From Sipunculus nudus (Eukaryota; Annelida; Sipuncula; Golfingiida; Sipunculidae), in contig CM049309.1 in NCBI GenBank assembly GCA_026874595.1, forward strand, positions 68,490,926 to 68,554,925: DNA of 64,000 bases, written 5' to 3'. A program made the translations under genes and the position numbers. Below the pieces are notes generated by a model. That model ran no database searches. It saw only the letters and a program-made list of their open reading frames with translations, and was not told the origin of the DNA. Positions 63,201 through 64,000 of the stretch are shown piece by piece (the first letter of the stretch is position 1; every line of letters starts with the position of its first letter).

Positions 63201-63623
63201 CACCAATAACTTACAATGTTTACAAATATTCGACGGCAGAAATTAAGCCATCTCCGAGTAAAATTAATATATATTTTGCATCGCTATGCAAATTCATATT
63301 TATATCGTTACGGTGCTGTCATAGCTACTTATACTCGCGTCTAAAAATTTGGCACTCGCTTCAGCCCTAACGCAGAGGCCCAGCACGGTCTGCATAGTCA
63401 CACAACCCGTTTTGCTAGGCTCGAATTAGTCTCATCTTCGGAGGTTTACTGTATTTAAATGTGCAATGGTTTTACTGTAAGTTGTACCTGTGAGCTGGTC
63501 TGCTATATATTGTTGTCCTGTAGCCTGGAGTGCCGTGACAAATTTGTCAAAGCGTTCACTGATATTCCTCTCTATGTGCAGCAACAGCTGAGATACCTGA
63601 AGAACCGGGTTCGGGTAGTTTCC
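60226..63623 (-). CDS. CARD-NACHT-LRR receptor (NLR family), 3' three exons; start is off the right edge
   Basis: Intracellular STAND-type sensor. Exons on the - strand: 63623-63488 (second half of a CARD-like death-fold: LLLHIERNISERFDKFV, TALQATGQQYIADQL), 63131-62941 (linker; the 62941 donor GTAAGG is preferred over one at 62947) and 62562-60226 (778 residues to the stop). The split Gly codon joins in frame. The long exon holds the P-loop GSFGTGKTT, Walker B VAFLFDDLDRYD, sensor-like LTTTNPRTR, a GLSDTQICEYARRYF motif, the conserved Pro in VPLHLNLVCSLW, a degenerate winged-helix end (FRCKQLKEMLAAHF), then about eight leucine-rich repeats (LNLVNVNL, LNLSENPKL, LYLTKCAL, VNVSGNSL). The CARD implies a homotypic adaptor or caspase partner. 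The 38 residues that read open before 62562 are intron. Confidence 0.9.
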
Positions 63624-63649
63624 CTGAAACATAGACAGTGCAAATTCTT

Positions 63650-63699
63650 ATTATAATTATAAAAACTTTATTTATTATACATATAATACATATATAATA

Positions 63700-63730
<31 letters not shown>

Positions 63731-63828
63731 TATAATAATATTTCATAGATAATAAAAATAAATATTGTTATTTACAAACATATTTAATAATATTAATAAT
63801 ATTATATATATACAAATAAATGTGTGTG

Positions 63829-63861
<33 letters not shown>

Positions 63862-64000
63862 AAGATGCACCATTTGTTGATAGCTTAAAATATATGAATG
63901 AAATGTCGGAGACGGTGGTGCGTGGTTGAGCAGGACATGGGTTTTGGTGACATCTATCGAGGGAATTGTAAACCACTGTGGCCAACAGTCTGTTATTGCA
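63650..64000. repeat. (TAA)n and (GT)n tracts in the upstream NLR intron
   Basis: An AAT/TAA-rich run at about 63692-63740 and (GT)n at about 63821-63860. The - strand open frame at 63743-63985 runs through the GT tract and shows no first half of a CARD, so the preceding NLR exon lies beyond the window. Confidence 0.7.

Overview
This is a 64-kb piece of an AT-rich animal genome, most likely a mollusc and probably a bivalve. The genes have introns with GT/AG junctions. Most of the sequence is transposons, tandem repeats and microsatellites. The organism call is inference: it rests on the gene content (a CARD-NACHT-LRR receptor, a secreted C-type lectin, single-copy animal housekeeping genes) and on repeat families that begin TTTTAGCTCAGCTGA, which I associate with bivalve genomes.

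Layout. (1) 1-7.8 kb, + strand: the last three coding exons of CLN3 (battenin), split by a 4.9-kb intron filled with duplicated repeat. (2) 13.8-20.1 kb, - strand: a complete eight-exon thiopurine S-methyltransferase-like gene (232 aa), convergent with CLN3. Its introns hold an unusual 1-kb element built of CCAAT/ATTGG words and a 20-bp minisatellite beside a splice acceptor. (3) 20-25 kb: no recognisable gene; two tRNA-derived SINE copies. (4) 25.27-30.67 kb, + strand: a full-length CR1-like LINE with a 15-bp target-site duplication. ORF1 carries a PHD finger and an SGNH esterase, ORF2 an APE endonuclease and reverse transcriptase. It is broken by one frameshift and one stop. (5) 32.7-34.3 kb: Helitron ends, including a 127-bp miniature element. 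(6) 36.5-38.1 kb, - strand: a secreted C-type lectin gene with one in-frame stop. (7) 39.8-44.9 kb, + strand: a second, older and heavily broken copy of the same kind of LINE. (8) 49.5-54.1 kb: a decayed PIF/Harbinger transposon with both of its genes. Part of the transposase core is missing, and the space holds a GC-rich repeat block. (9) 60.2-63.6 kb, - strand: the 3' part of a CARD-NACHT-LRR (NLR) gene, whose first exons lie beyond the right edge.

The host genes do not form one pathway. CLN3 is lysosomal, the methyltransferase is cytosolic metabolism, and the lectin and NLR fit innate recognition. I found no operon-like or clearly new multi-gene system. The most unusual material is structural: the CCAAT-array element in the methyltransferase intron, the TGCTACCGCGCA block inside the Harbinger, and an ATGA stop/start overlap conserved in both LINE copies. 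Exon boundaries were set by reading splice sites, codon phase and family motifs by eye, without alignment software.
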